Assembly: GCA_014380255.1 (NCBI GenBank)
Contig: JACMKG010000133.1
Location: 1 to 12,846 of the forward strand
Source of the DNA: Prolixibacteraceae bacterium
GTDB taxonomy: Bacteria; Bacteroidota; Bacteroidia; Bacteroidales; Prolixibacteraceae
DNA: 12,846 bases
Reading direction: 5' to 3'
Of this stretch, positions 1-7,147 are shown piece after piece (the stretch's first letter is position 1; each line of letters opens with the position of its first letter). The position numbers were made by a program, and so were the translations under genes. The notes under the pieces are model-generated. The model was not told the DNA's origin and searched no databases. It saw only the letters and a list, made by a program, of their open reading frames with translations.

Positions 1-35
1 CGGTGCTTCTTTGCTGGGAATTCCCCACACTTTCC

Positions 36-100
36 TACGATCTGTACTGTATCTGTATTGTATCTGTACGAATAGGGAAATAATAGTACAGTTACAGTAC
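36..100. repeat. Small 11-bp-phased repeat with inverted arms
   Basis: The heptamer ATCTGTA occurs at 40-46, 51-57 and 62-68, exactly 11 bp apart. The stretch 44-58 (GTACTGTATCTGTAT) pairs with 86-100 as an inverted repeat, 13 of 15 positions complementary, around a 27-nt spacer. The element lies about 135 bp beyond the stop codon of the minus-strand M1 peptidase gene. The period equals that of the larger element at 11984-12162, and both contain CAATAC/GTATTG cores. I infer that they are the same kind of element. The left window edge prevents judging whether it is complete. Confidence 0.6.
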
Positions 101-145
101 TAAAAGAGATTAAATCCTGGAAAAGTATAGGCTAATTTGATGCAG

Positions 146-156
146 TGAACTACCCC
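146..156. other. C-rich motif TGAACTACCCC, possible half of a dispersed palindrome
   Basis: This short GC-rich motif stands out in AT-rich DNA, 46 nt from the end of the 36-100 repeat. From memory, unverified, many Bacteroidota genomes carry intergenic hairpins of the form TGAACTACCCCG...CGGGGTATCAAACC. This copy would be the left half only, with no paired right half nearby. A matching right half (GGGGTGTATCAAACC) is at 12211-12225, next to the other 11-bp element. Confidence 0.25.
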
Positions 157-234
157 TGTGATGAAATGGAGTTATCTTCTAAAAATAAGAAACCCATTCG
201 TTCGTTATATACGACAACAAAGCTTACCCATTAC

Positions 235-3200
235 TTAATGGTCAATTCCCTGACGTAATTGGATTTGATTGAAAGAATCTAATTGGAAGATAAATCGGAT
301 ACGATCTTTGAATGAACCACTGATGGATTCTATGTTTGGAGAAACCCATAAAGGAACAAAGATCTCGAAAATGTTCCAGATACCTGTTTTAAGCCCAGTC
401 TCCCAGTAGAACGTGGGAATGTTTCGAGCATCCGCTCTATGATCATTCAACAGAAGGTTCACAAAGGGTTTAATGGGAATGCTGGATACCTTGCCAGGCA
501 GATTACTTGTCAAGGTTACTGATGCCAACCATTTACTGTAACCGAGATGATTATTTACTGGTGAAACAAGTCCTCCCTCGGATAATGTCATTTGTCGTGA
601 CCAGAAAGAAGAGGAAGGGCCGGCAAAACGATTGGGATAAGTTCCTTGAAATAGATACATTTCACGGCCACTTCTTCCCCCGGGGGCAAAGGAATAGAAA
701 GGAACTTCCGATGTGTTTCTAAGCATGGCTCCTGCAAAAAAGCGCAGGTCGAAGCCTTGCTTTTTACCATAAAAGCTGTATCTGTATTTAAACTCAACAG
801 ATGATTTTTGATACGACTTATTAATCTCCAAAGAGGCCAGCATTTGGAGTGGATTAATCAATGCATTCTTTTCAAGCTGATATCCCAATTGGACATATGA
901 GTTCATGCTTGCTTTTTGAAAATGTTCAATTTGAAACAGATCAGATGCTGCAATGTAATAACTCATTACCTTGTGCTGAAAGGGATTATTCATGTTCCCT
1001 TTTCTGAAATAAAGATCAATCCCTGTTTTTATTTTGTGGTAATCCTGGTTTCCCGGAGCGCCGAACTTTGTTGCTTCAAGAGATAAAGTAGCCATCCTGA
1101 TAAAATGATCAAAAGGGGTCATATTCCATGCAATTCTCCCAAACCCTGCCAATCTGGAATTGTTGAATGAATAGAATGGCATAATTAAATACTCAACGGG
1201 TTTTGATATCAGAAAGCCGTTGTGCAGGATCATTCCCACCATAAATCCATTTTCTCTGTTCCAGTTGATGGCAGGGATATACATTAGAGACCGTTTGTCT
1301 GGGTCATCGAATGTGAAAAAGAGCTGGGCATTCAATGGATCTGCTCTTGGAAAGATTTTTCGGATATGGATATTATTGTTGAGCCTGAACAATTCGGGCG
1401 TGACATGTCTTGGGTCAATTCTTATTTCTGAATAATTTCCTTCGGGCAATTCAATCCACTTTTGCCCTTTAAACCCATCATGCCACTGTTCAAATAGAAT
1501 TGAATCACCCATCATCCCTGCAATTACCAACGGTGAACTCAATTCTCTTTTGTTTTTTACAAGTACATTTTTGTTTTTTAGCCTGACTATCTTATAATCG
1601 AGCCGTTTGGTGGTACCTACAAAATCATTGAAAAACCAATTTAAACCTTTGGATGAATTAGATTCAAACACGTTTTGCAGATCGGCAGGCTGAGGATGCC
1701 TGAATCTCCATTTCTGGTAATACGCCTGCATGGCCGAATCAAAAGCTGAATCCCCAAGATATTCTCTTAGATAATCAAACCCTGTAGCCGCTTTATTGTA
1801 TAGAATAATGCCATAATTCATCAGGCTATACTCCGGGGCAGCCAGATTGATGGGTTGTTCCATGTTGGTGCGGGAAGATAAAAGCCATTCCAGTTCCTGC
1901 ATTCGCTGAACCGGCATCTCATCGATATTGAAAAACTTTGCCTGCTTTCTGTTTTTCAGGTATACTTCCCATAGCTTTTTCCCCGGATAACGTTCATTCA
2001 TATATCGGGCAGTGTAGGCACTTGTTATTCCTTCATCCATGTATGGATAACGCCTTTCATTGGATCCAAGGGCACTGTAAAACCAATTGTGCGCGATCTC
2101 ATGGGTCAATACCTCATTCAGCGACCAGGCATCATCGGCAAGGCCAATAACGGTGAGTGCCGGATATTCCATTCCGGCTCCCGCATTCAGCGCACTTTGA
2201 ACAGCTGTAAAACTATTGTAAGGATAATCTCCAATGTGGTGGGAGAAATAACTGATCGAATGGTTGATGTATGAGATTGCATTTTGCCATAGGTCGGCCT
2301 GCAAATCTGTAAACATGGCCCATGAGGTTATTTCCTTGCCCGACCCAGGAAGAATCACTTTCCCTTTGCGCACATGAAAGCGCTTGTCGGCAAACCATGC
2401 AAAGTCGTGAATATTTCTTTCCGTATAACGCAAGGTCTTCATTTCTGTAGAAGAGGGTGGGAACGAAGCTCCTTGAATCTTTAACGGATTAACAGAAAGG
2501 GTATCTAAAGCAAGCATGGTTAGTTTATCGATCTCCTCTTCATTTTGCAGGTTTCCGGTCGAACCCACGATATAGTTTGATGGCAGCGTTATGCTCACGT
2601 CATAACTGCCAAATTCAGAGTAGAATTCTCCCTGGTCAAGGTAGGGCATAGGATGCCATCCATCCTTGTCATATACAGCAGGCTTAGGATACCATTGAGA
2701 AATCTGGTATGACTCGCCTATGTGTCCCAGACGGGATGTAACACCCTTAGGAAGCTTTATGTGGAAGGGAGTGGTAATCTGAATGGTATCTCCGGGCAGC
2801 AGTGGCTTATTGAGCAGGATATGGCAAATATCAGGCTGATCAACCAGTATACTCCATTCAACCGGTTTTTCATTCACCTTAAAATCCAATGAATCAATAC
2901 TACCTTGTAAATCAGGATCGTCGAAAAGTTGCTCTTTGCCGCGCATGCGTAAAAGCTGTTTAGCCAAGGCGGTGTTATTGTTTGAATAGGCATTGGGCCA
3001 CAAATGAAAGTATAAGTAGAGAAGGGTATCAGGAGAATGATTGATGTATATAATATTCTCAAAAGCACTTAATTCATGGCGTTTATCATCCAGTGTTACC
3101 TGAATTGTATAATTTACTTCCTGCTGAAAGTATGGTCTGGATGATGCTTCGGAACAGAATGTAATAATCCAAAGAATAAGTACTATTATCCCTTTAAAAA

Positions 3201-3237
3201 CATTCATATTAATGTTACAGAATACCCTGGCAATCAT
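235..3237 (-). CDS. M1-family (gluzincin) metallopeptidase with C-terminal beta-barrel-like region
   Basis: A predicted zinc aminopeptidase of family M1, exported. The zinc site is HEIAH at residues 379-383 followed by Glu402 in DEG, giving the M1 spacing HExxH-x18-E. GAGMEYP at 353-359 is the substrate-binding GxMEN-type motif, with Tyr in place of Asn, which some M1 branches show. Tyr480 in the YNKAATGFDYL context fits the catalytic tyrosine. At 1000 residues it is longer than a minimal M1 enzyme. After about residue 620 it has alternating aromatic and polar strands without catalytic motifs, which looks like an outer-membrane beta-barrel; this is inference. The start is ambiguous: Met11 (base 3207) gives a much better signal peptide (MNVFKGIIVLILWIITFCSE) than Met1, and neither has a clear ribosome binding site. 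It lies 103 bp after the DUF6600-like gene, with no obvious terminator between, so co-transcription is possible. Confidence 0.85.
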   Translation of the reverse strand: MIARVFCNINMNVFKGIIVLILWIITFCSEASSRPYFQQEVNYTIQVTLDDKRHELSAFENIIYINHSPDTLLYLYFHLWPNAYSNNNTALAKQLLRMRGKEQLFDDPDLQGSIDSLDFKVNEKPVEWSILVDQPDICHILLNKPLLPGDTIQITTPFHIKLPKGVTSRLGHIGESYQISQWYPKPAVYDKDGWHPMPYLDQGEFYSEFGSYDVSITLPSNYIVGSTGNLQNEEEIDKLTMLALDTLSVNPLKIQGASFPPSSTEMKTLRYTERNIHDFAWFADKRFHVRKGKVILPGSGKEITSWAMFTDLQADLWQNAISYINHSISYFSHHIGDYPYNSFTAVQSALNAGAGMEYPALTVIGLADDAWSLNEVLTHEIAHNWFYSALGSNERRYPYMDEGITSAYTARYMNERYPGKKLWEVYLKNRKQAKFFNIDEMPVQRMQELEWLLSSRTNMEQPINLAAPEYSLMNYGIILYNKAATGFDYLREYLGDSAFDSAMQAYYQKWRFRHPQPADLQNVFESNSSKGLNWFFNDFVGTTKRLDYKIVRLKNKNVLVKNKRELSSPLVIAGMMGDSILFEQWHDGFKGQKWIELPEGNYSEIRIDPRHVTPELFRLNNNIHIRKIFPRADPLNAQLFFTFDDPDKRSLMYIPAINWNRENGFMVGMILHNGFLISKPVEYLIMPFYSFNNSRLAGFGRIAWNMTPFDHFIRMATLSLEATKFGAPGNQDYHKIKTGIDLYFRKGNMNNPFQHKVMSYYIAASDLFQIEHFQKASMNSYVQLGYQLEKNALINPLQMLASLEINKSYQKSSVEFKYRYSFYGKKQGFDLRFFAGAMLRNTSEVPFYSFAPGGRSGREMYLFQGTYPNRFAGPSSSFWSRQMTLSEGGLVSPVNNHLGYSKWLASVTLTSNLPGKVSSIPIKPFVNLLLNDHRADARNIPTFYWETGLKTGIWNIFEIFVPLWVSPNIESISGSFKDRIRFIFQLDSFNQIQLRQGIDH

Positions 3238-3340
3238 CGGGAGGCTTTATGGCTGATGTTTGCCTGTCTGTAAATGATCGAAATGTCCATTCTTTATTCA
3301 ATTAGATTAGTCTGATTTTTGGGTACTTATTTCTATAATT

Positions 3341-4726
3341 TTAACGTCTTCTGCTTCCTGAAGGAGCTGTATATTTCTGTTCCTGCTCCTGACGTGGTGT
3401 AGGTTGTGTCTGTGGTAGCTGCTGGCTTCTTTCCGTTTGCTGTTGCTTGATCTGTTGACGCTCCTGTCTTCGTTGTTGCTGTTGCTGCTGCTTTTCCAGT
3501 TGTTGCTGTTGTCTTTCAACTTGCTGTTCCTGCCTACGTATCTGTTGCTCCTGCTGTTTCATTTGCTGCTCCTGCCTGGTCCGGTCCTGCTTTTCTACCT
3601 GTTCCTGTTGAATTCTGATACCTTCTGATTGTGATGGTACTGTTTGCTGTTGTGACTGATTTGGTTGCTCCTGTCTTATTTGTTGATTCTGCCTTTGCCT
3701 TTCCAACCTTCTGCGCTCAGATGGCTGTTCTTGCTCATCAAATGTTGGCTGTTGTGGTTGGGCCTGAGGCATAGGTTGGCTTTTCTCCGTCTGCTGCTGC
3801 CTGGTCATGCGTTCTGACCGGCGCCTTTCAACTTGCTGCTGAGGTCTGGTTTGTTGCCGATCCTCTCTGTCCTCAATGGGGTTTACATTGTTTCTTGTAT
3901 TGCTCGTCCCCCTATCTTTTACAGGTTTTATGTCCTGCAAATCCGTTACTTTTGATGGAGCCGACTGATTGCCTGCCGTCCTTCGCACCCTAGGCCTGTA
4001 TATTCTTAATTCCTCGTTATCCAGTTTCTGCCCTGGTCTTTCATAGTCCTGGATTCTTACCCTGTTAACTGCCCTTCCAGTAACTCTTTCAACATTTTCG
4101 GCAGGCGGACCTGCTACATAGGTTGTATTGCGTCTTCTGTCAACTGTCGTATGGTCGATAACCCTTGAATCTTCAAGGATCGAACTGTAATTGCCCCTGT
4201 TGATATAATACCTGTGAATATCTCTTCTTCCAAAATCCCTGTCACGTATAAAGTTCCAGCGGTTTATATCCCGGTATCCTTCATTGAAGCTATTGCTGAT
4301 GCCCATCCCCGGTCGCATTGGCGCCCATCCGTAGTAGCCGTCTCCACTTCTCCAGGTAACCCATGCAGGACCCCAGTCATTATCGGGAACCCAAAACCAA
4401 CCGTAGCGATTATCAAAATCCCAGCGCCCATAATGAAACGCGGCCCATCCCCATCGGTAATCGGATACCCATGTCCATCCATAATCTGACATGACCCAAT
4501 GCCCGTTCGTGGAGTAAGGGGCAAAATCCCGCCGTACATCCGGCATCCATACATACCCGTAATTGGAATAATTGACCCACTGGCCGTAAGGGCTTAGCTG
4601 ATCGTAGAAAAGCTGAAAATCGACCGTTTCATCTTGTGTATATACAGGTTCCTGCTGCCTGACTGCACAGGAATAATTCAGCAGGATCAGCAGAAACAGA
4701 CTGGCAGTTTTAAATAGTGGTTTCAT
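3341..4726 (-). CDS. YXWVP-repeat (DUF6600-like) probable lipoprotein with Gln/Arg-rich tail
   Basis: Residues 1-20 form a signal peptide ending in LLNYSC, so Cys20 is a plausible lipidation site, although Asn at -3 is atypical. Residues 46-140 carry repeated Trp/Tyr motifs such as YGYVWMPD, GHWVMSDYGWTWVSD, GWAAFHYGRW and YGWFWVPDNDWGPAWVTW. These are characteristic of the DUF6600 / YXWGXW-type families, whose function is unknown. Residues 140-270 are Arg- and Asn-rich. From about 290 to 450 the chain is almost entirely Gln, Arg and Glu with long polyQ runs, either disordered or coiled coil. It is probably periplasmic or envelope-attached, and the basic tail could bind anionic polymers (inference only). 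The upstream region carries motifs shared with the other genes of this block. The M1 peptidase gene follows on the same strand. Confidence 0.8.
   Translation of the reverse strand: MKPLFKTASLFLLILLNYSCAVRQQEPVYTQDETVDFQLFYDQLSPYGQWVNYSNYGYVWMPDVRRDFAPYSTNGHWVMSDYGWTWVSDYRWGWAAFHYGRWDFDNRYGWFWVPDNDWGPAWVTWRSGDGYYGWAPMRPGMGISNSFNEGYRDINRWNFIRDRDFGRRDIHRYYINRGNYSSILEDSRVIDHTTVDRRRNTTYVAGPPAENVERVTGRAVNRVRIQDYERPGQKLDNEELRIYRPRVRRTAGNQSAPSKVTDLQDIKPVKDRGTSNTRNNVNPIEDREDRQQTRPQQQVERRRSERMTRQQQTEKSQPMPQAQPQQPTFDEQEQPSERRRLERQRQNQQIRQEQPNQSQQQTVPSQSEGIRIQQEQVEKQDRTRQEQQMKQQEQQIRRQEQQVERQQQQLEKQQQQQQRRQERQQIKQQQTERSQQLPQTQPTPRQEQEQKYTAPSGSRRR
3410..3610 (-). repeat. Low-complexity CAA/CAG (Gln) codon tract inside the DUF6600-like gene
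   Basis: On the plus strand this reads as many GTTGCTGCTG-like runs, densest at about 3465-3535. It encodes the polyGln/Gln-Arg tail in the frame of the 3341-4726 gene. Such tracts change length by slippage, so the tail length may differ between strains. The frame stays open throughout, which argues that it is translated and selected. Confidence 0.7.
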
Positions 4727-4780
4727 GAGTTATAGTTTTAAATGCCACAATAATTATCTACACCGTTAACAGAGAACCCT

Positions 4781-4797
4781 TGAATGCCCAATTTGTT
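4781..4797 (-). promoter_or_regulatory. Shared GCCC/GTT motif upstream of the DUF6600-like gene
   Basis: The plus-strand sequence TGAATGCCCAATTTGTT lies 55-71 bp before the start at 4726. It is nearly the same as 6256-6273, upstream of the beta-barrel gene (one substitution and one inserted T). It also resembles 7149-7162 and 5422-5438. A repressor or activator site is one reading; the evidence is by-eye comparison only. Confidence 0.3.
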
Positions 4798-4871
4798 GGC
4801 ATTTGAACCTTCAATTTCAGAATCTTATTTCAAGGCTTTATACTTTGAATTATTTATGGCATTAAAAGAAT

Positions 4872-4909
4872 AATTATAACGCTCTGCCACCATACAGGAC
4901 GTTATAATT
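4872..4909. promoter_or_regulatory. Perfect 10-bp inverted repeat AATTATAACG / CGTTATAATT
   Basis: Arms at 4872-4881 and 4900-4909 are perfectly complementary around an 18-nt spacer. They lie in the 267-bp gap between the 105-residue protein gene and the DUF6600-like gene, about 150-180 bp before the latter's start. The arms contain CGTTATA, also present as GCGTTATA at 5431-5438 and 7155-7162 upstream of two other genes of the block. The long spacer and lack of a T-tract fit a dimer-binding operator better than a terminator, but this is inference. Confidence 0.35.
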
Positions 4910-4993
4910 TTAAATAACTCTGAGAATTAACGAGAATCAGTAATCATTCATTATTCCCAATTCCCAGAAGTTATTTGGGATTAATCAAAATTA

Positions 4994-5311
4994 TTAAGCC
5001 AATAAAAGAACTAAAAGAAGAATCAGAGCAACGGTGGCAACACTCACATAAATATATCCACCATCTCTTTTTAAATTCTCTTTTGTAGTCTTCAGTTCTT
5101 TTCTCAATTCACGCTTTTCGGTAACAGTTAAGTTTGACTTATCCAGATCACGTATTTCTTCGATACGCTTTACCATACGGTTAACTTCTGCTTCAGTTAG
5201 TTTGTTTTCAATTTTGTCAACCTTAACAAGTTTTTTAGATTTCGCTCCAAAGGTGGTTGGTGCACTTAATGCGAAAACCATTAATAATACAAAGAATAGT
5301 TTTGTTCTCAT
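4994..5311 (-). CDS. Small exported coiled-coil protein with C-terminal membrane anchor
   Basis: I do not recognise a named family. The 105-residue product starts with a signal peptide (residues 1-23, ending TTFGA), then a charged Lys/Glu-rich helical region (24-83) that looks like a coiled coil, then one strongly hydrophobic segment (86-105) that ends the protein. A cleavable signal plus a C-terminal anchor would place the helical domain in the periplasm, tethered to the inner membrane. The upstream region has a direct repeat with 21-bp spacing (5377-5408), shared in form with the upstream region of the YtxH-like gene. It is probably a single-gene unit in the envelope-protein block. The coding potential is convincing because of the signal, coil and anchor order. 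Confidence 0.75.
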   Translation of the reverse strand: MRTKLFFVLLMVFALSAPTTFGAKSKKLVKVDKIENKLTEAEVNRMVKRIEEIRDLDKSNLTVTEKRELRKELKTTKENLKRDGGYIYVSVATVALILLLVLLLA

Positions 5312-5376
5312 TTTGATATGTTTTAATATTAATATGAAATGAATACTTAAAAGTAATTGTAACCTTATTTTATATT

Positions 5377-5408
5377 GTTACACAATTTTGAAAATAAGTT
5401 ACACAATT
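5377..5408 (-). promoter_or_regulatory. Direct repeat GTTACACAATT x2, 21-bp spacing
   Basis: GTTACACAATT occurs at 5377-5387 and again at 5398-5408, exactly 21 bp (two helical turns) apart, 66-97 bp before the start at 5311. ATTGTAAC at 5356-5363 is a partial inverted copy. A second 21-bp-phased pair of the same type lies at 7157-7188, before the YtxH-like gene. Direct repeats with two-turn spacing are typical of response-regulator sites, for example LytTR types, but the sequence does not match the published LytTR consensus well. Confidence 0.4.
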
Positions 5409-5421
5409 CAATATAAACAGT

Positions 5422-5438
5422 AGCCCCATGGCGTTATA
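5422..5438 (-). promoter_or_regulatory. Shared GCCC/GTTATA motif upstream of the 105-residue protein gene
   Basis: The plus strand reads AGCCCCATGGCGTTATA here, 111-127 bp before the start at 5311. It matches TGCCCAAGCGTTATA at 7148-7162 apart from the first base and two extra bases in the middle. The copies at 4781-4797 and 6256-6273 are looser. Confidence 0.3.
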
Positions 5439-5487
5439 CAGAAAAACAAGGATGGTTAATTCCTAGGTATTTTATGTATTTAAAAAC

Positions 5488-5520
5488 AAAAATCCCGTCA
5501 CCGGAGGTATCGGGATTTTT
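5488..5520 (-). terminator. Rho-independent terminator below the beta-barrel gene
   Basis: A perfect 10-bp stem AAAAATCCCG (5488-5497) / CGGGATTTTT (5511-5520) encloses a 13-nt loop that itself contains ACC/GGT. On the minus strand the stem is followed by TTTTTGTTTTTA-like sequence, so it suits the minus-strand transcript ending after 5675. A 10-bp direct repeat GATGGTTAAT flanks it at 5451-5460 and 5531-5540. The remaining bases 5521-5674 hold nothing else I can recognise. Confidence 0.8.
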
Positions 5521-5674
5521 CAATTGGTATGATGGTTAATCTGTTACTGTTTTATTCAGTGCTAAAACATCTGATGTAATAAATCTTCAAATTATTGTTT
5601 TACCGAATGGGGTTCAAATTTTTCGATTTAAGTTCTATCAGGTGTTAACTGTATCCTGGGAATTTAGAATTGTT

Positions 5675-6175
5675 CTATATTTTAATTGTCAATCCCACTT
5701 TACCCCCCGAAAAGGCATTACCACTTCCGAACTCCAGATTAAGGCCTACTTTGTTTGAGAAATAATATCTTGCTCCGATCTGAGCACCCAGGCCTAATCC
5801 GGAATTATGGTTCCCCTTGTATGCATCAGGAGATGACCAAATATAAAACCCAAGGTTTAACCCTGCATAAAGGTCCCAATTGTTATTCACTTCAAGGATT
5901 CTGTTAAAATGATAGTTCGCATTTCCTGAAATACCGGTTATGCTATGACTGTAATCATCGTCATTCCAACGCTCATTGTAATCACGAAAAGATAATTCAC
6001 CTCCAATGGAAAAATCATTTCCCACACCATGATCAAGTCCAAAATAGATGGGTACTCCCCAATCGGATAATCCTACGCCTAAATTTAATTGATTTCTTCC
6101 CTTTGGGAAAGGGTTTTGACTAAAGGTTGATGCCGAAATTAAAGCCAATAGGGTAATTAATAGAATTCTTTTCAT
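5675..6175 (-). CDS. Small outer-membrane beta-barrel protein
   Basis: The 166-residue product has a signal peptide (residues 1-20, ending STFSQ, a common Bacteroidota cleavage context). About eight alternating amphipathic strands with Gly and aromatic residues follow, such as NQLNLGVGLSDWGVPIYFG, DWDLYAGLNLGFYIW-like and GLNLEFGSG segments. This pattern fits the general outer-membrane beta-barrel (OmpW/PorT-like) families of about 150-200 residues. The protein ends in KVGLTIKI rather than a terminal Phe. Its substrate or partner is unknown. It lies 155 bp after the small lipoprotein gene, is closed by the terminator at 5488-5520, and has a shared motif upstream at 6256-6273. It could form its own unit or be read through from the YtxH/lipoprotein pair. 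Confidence 0.75.
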   Translation of the reverse strand: MKRILLITLLALISASTFSQNPFPKGRNQLNLGVGLSDWGVPIYFGLDHGVGNDFSIGGELSFRDYNERWNDDDYSHSITGISGNANYHFNRILEVNNNWDLYAGLNLGFYIWSSPDAYKGNHNSGLGLGAQIGARYYFSNKVGLNLEFGSGNAFSGGKVGLTIKI

Positions 6176-6255
6176 ATTTATTTATTAAGGTATTTATTAT
6201 TGTTAGTTTTTTGTAATTTCCGCATGATTCCTTCAAACTTAAACAAAATAACAAC

Positions 6256-6273
6256 TGAATGCCCTATTTTGTT
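6256..6273 (-). promoter_or_regulatory. Shared TGAATGCCC..TTTTGTT motif upstream of the beta-barrel gene
   Basis: The sequence TGAATGCCCTATTTTGTT is 81-98 bp before the start at 6175. It is close to 4781-4797 in front of the DUF6600-like gene. Two nearly identical 17-18-bp stretches in front of different genes suggest a common regulator. Confidence 0.3.
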
Positions 6274-6330
6274 AAGTCATTTTATAATTTTACTATAACT
6301 ATTTATACCAACTCCTGCCGATATTCTATT

Positions 6331-6786
6331 TTATTTGTCCTTTAAATAATTTGTGGTTAATATAACATCCGTGTTGTCAGGATATTGTACACTTGGATCA
6401 TTTTCTGCTGTTAGGAATATTTTCTTTGGTTTTACTGAAGAAACAGTCTCAAATGAGCCTTTCAAACTTTTTGACATAAAAGAATTGCTGCTTTTTATCT
6501 GTCCTATATTCTTCGTTTCATTGTCATCTCCTTCCATCCAAACAACATACGTACTTCTGGGATGTTGGAGATACATCGGATCTGCCAAATTTGATATGTT
6601 AACGTTTATCACATAGTTATCATTCTTATCTTGTTTAACACTTACGACTCCTTCTGCTGCCGGAACAATGGTGGATCTGGCAAATTTAGTCTTGGTAGCA
6701 CATGAATCAAATGTCAAAGCCATGATGATGGCTAAGAATAAGAACAAGATATTTCTTGCTATCGGATATATTTTAAGAGTTTTCAT
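6331..6786 (-). CDS. Small probable lipoprotein of unknown function
   Basis: The 151-residue product has an N-terminal hydrophobic signal followed by LTFDSC, with Cys29 as the likely lipidated residue. Asp at -2 is unusual for a lipobox but tolerated in Bacteroidota. Residues 40-151 form a single beta-rich domain with STYVVWMEGDD, TKNIGQIKS and KKIFLTAENDPSVQYP segments. I recall similar unnamed Bacteroidota proteins, but they have no assigned function. The gene starts 17 bp after the YtxH-like gene's stop, so the two are almost certainly one operon. This suggests a shared envelope or stress role. Confidence 0.7.
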   Translation of the reverse strand: MKTLKIYPIARNILFLFLAIIMALTFDSCATKTKFARSTIVPAAEGVVSVKQDKNDNYVINVNISNLADPMYLQHPRSTYVVWMEGDDNETKNIGQIKSSNSFMSKSLKGSFETVSSVKPKKIFLTAENDPSVQYPDNTDVILTTNYLKDK

Positions 6787-6803
6787 ATCTTTAAATTTTA
6801 AGG

Positions 6804-7082
6804 TTATAAACTTTTATACTTCAATGAATCTGCACTTTCTTTGGCTTTTGCTGTTGCATTTTTAAGTTTATTTTCGGCAATTTTTTCAAGTTCTTCTGCC
6901 TTGCTTAGCAAAGACCTGGCTTCCTCTTTCATTTTGTTAGCCAGGTCTTTAGACTTGCGTGCAATCCTGTTTCTGGTTCTGCTGCCTTTGTAAGGTGCAA
7001 ACAAAAGACCAATGGTTGCTCCTAAAAGAGTTCCAATCATAATTGCTCCAATAACTTTACCGGTGACATTTGAATTTTCCAT
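6804..7082 (-). CDS. YtxH-like membrane protein
   Basis: The 92-residue product has one N-terminal membrane segment (about 8-29, VIGAIMIGTLLGATIGLLFAP) with GxxxG-type packing. The YtxH hallmark LLFAPYKGSRTRNRI (22-36) comes next, then a long Lys/Glu/Ala-rich helix to the C-terminus, probably a coiled coil in the cytoplasm. YtxH-domain proteins are widespread small stress-associated proteins whose biochemical function is not established. It is the first gene of a two-gene operon with the lipoprotein gene (17-bp gap). Its upstream region holds a 21-bp-phased repeat and a GCGTTATA core. Confidence 0.85.
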   Translation of the reverse strand: MENSNVTGKVIGAIMIGTLLGATIGLLFAPYKGSRTRNRIARKSKDLANKMKEEARSLLSKAEELEKIAENKLKNATAKAKESADSLKYKSL

Positions 7083-7147
7083 TGTGTAATGTTTTAAAGT
7101 TTAAAATTCTAAATGATGTTCATTATACAAAGGTGTACGTATTCAAT

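Noticed and set aside
3437..3628. Leu-rich open frame on the plus strand
   Set aside because: It is the complement of the polyGln codon tract of the DUF6600-like gene; the Leu runs are a by-product of CAA/CAG on the other strand.
4214..4554. Open frames on both strands inside the DUF6600-like gene
   Set aside because: They are shadows of the Trp/Gly/Asp-rich repeat coding region, with no start context or domain.
4994..5311. Phage holin or toxin-antitoxin peptide
   Set aside because: It has a cleavable signal and a long charged helical domain, one membrane segment only, and no phage or antitoxin neighbours.
5451..5540. Direct repeat GATGGTTAAT (5451-5460, 5531-5540) as a target-site duplication of an inserted element
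   Set aside because: The 70 bp between hold only an ordinary terminator with no inverted ends or coding capacity; a chance 10-bp repeat in AT-rich DNA is adequate.
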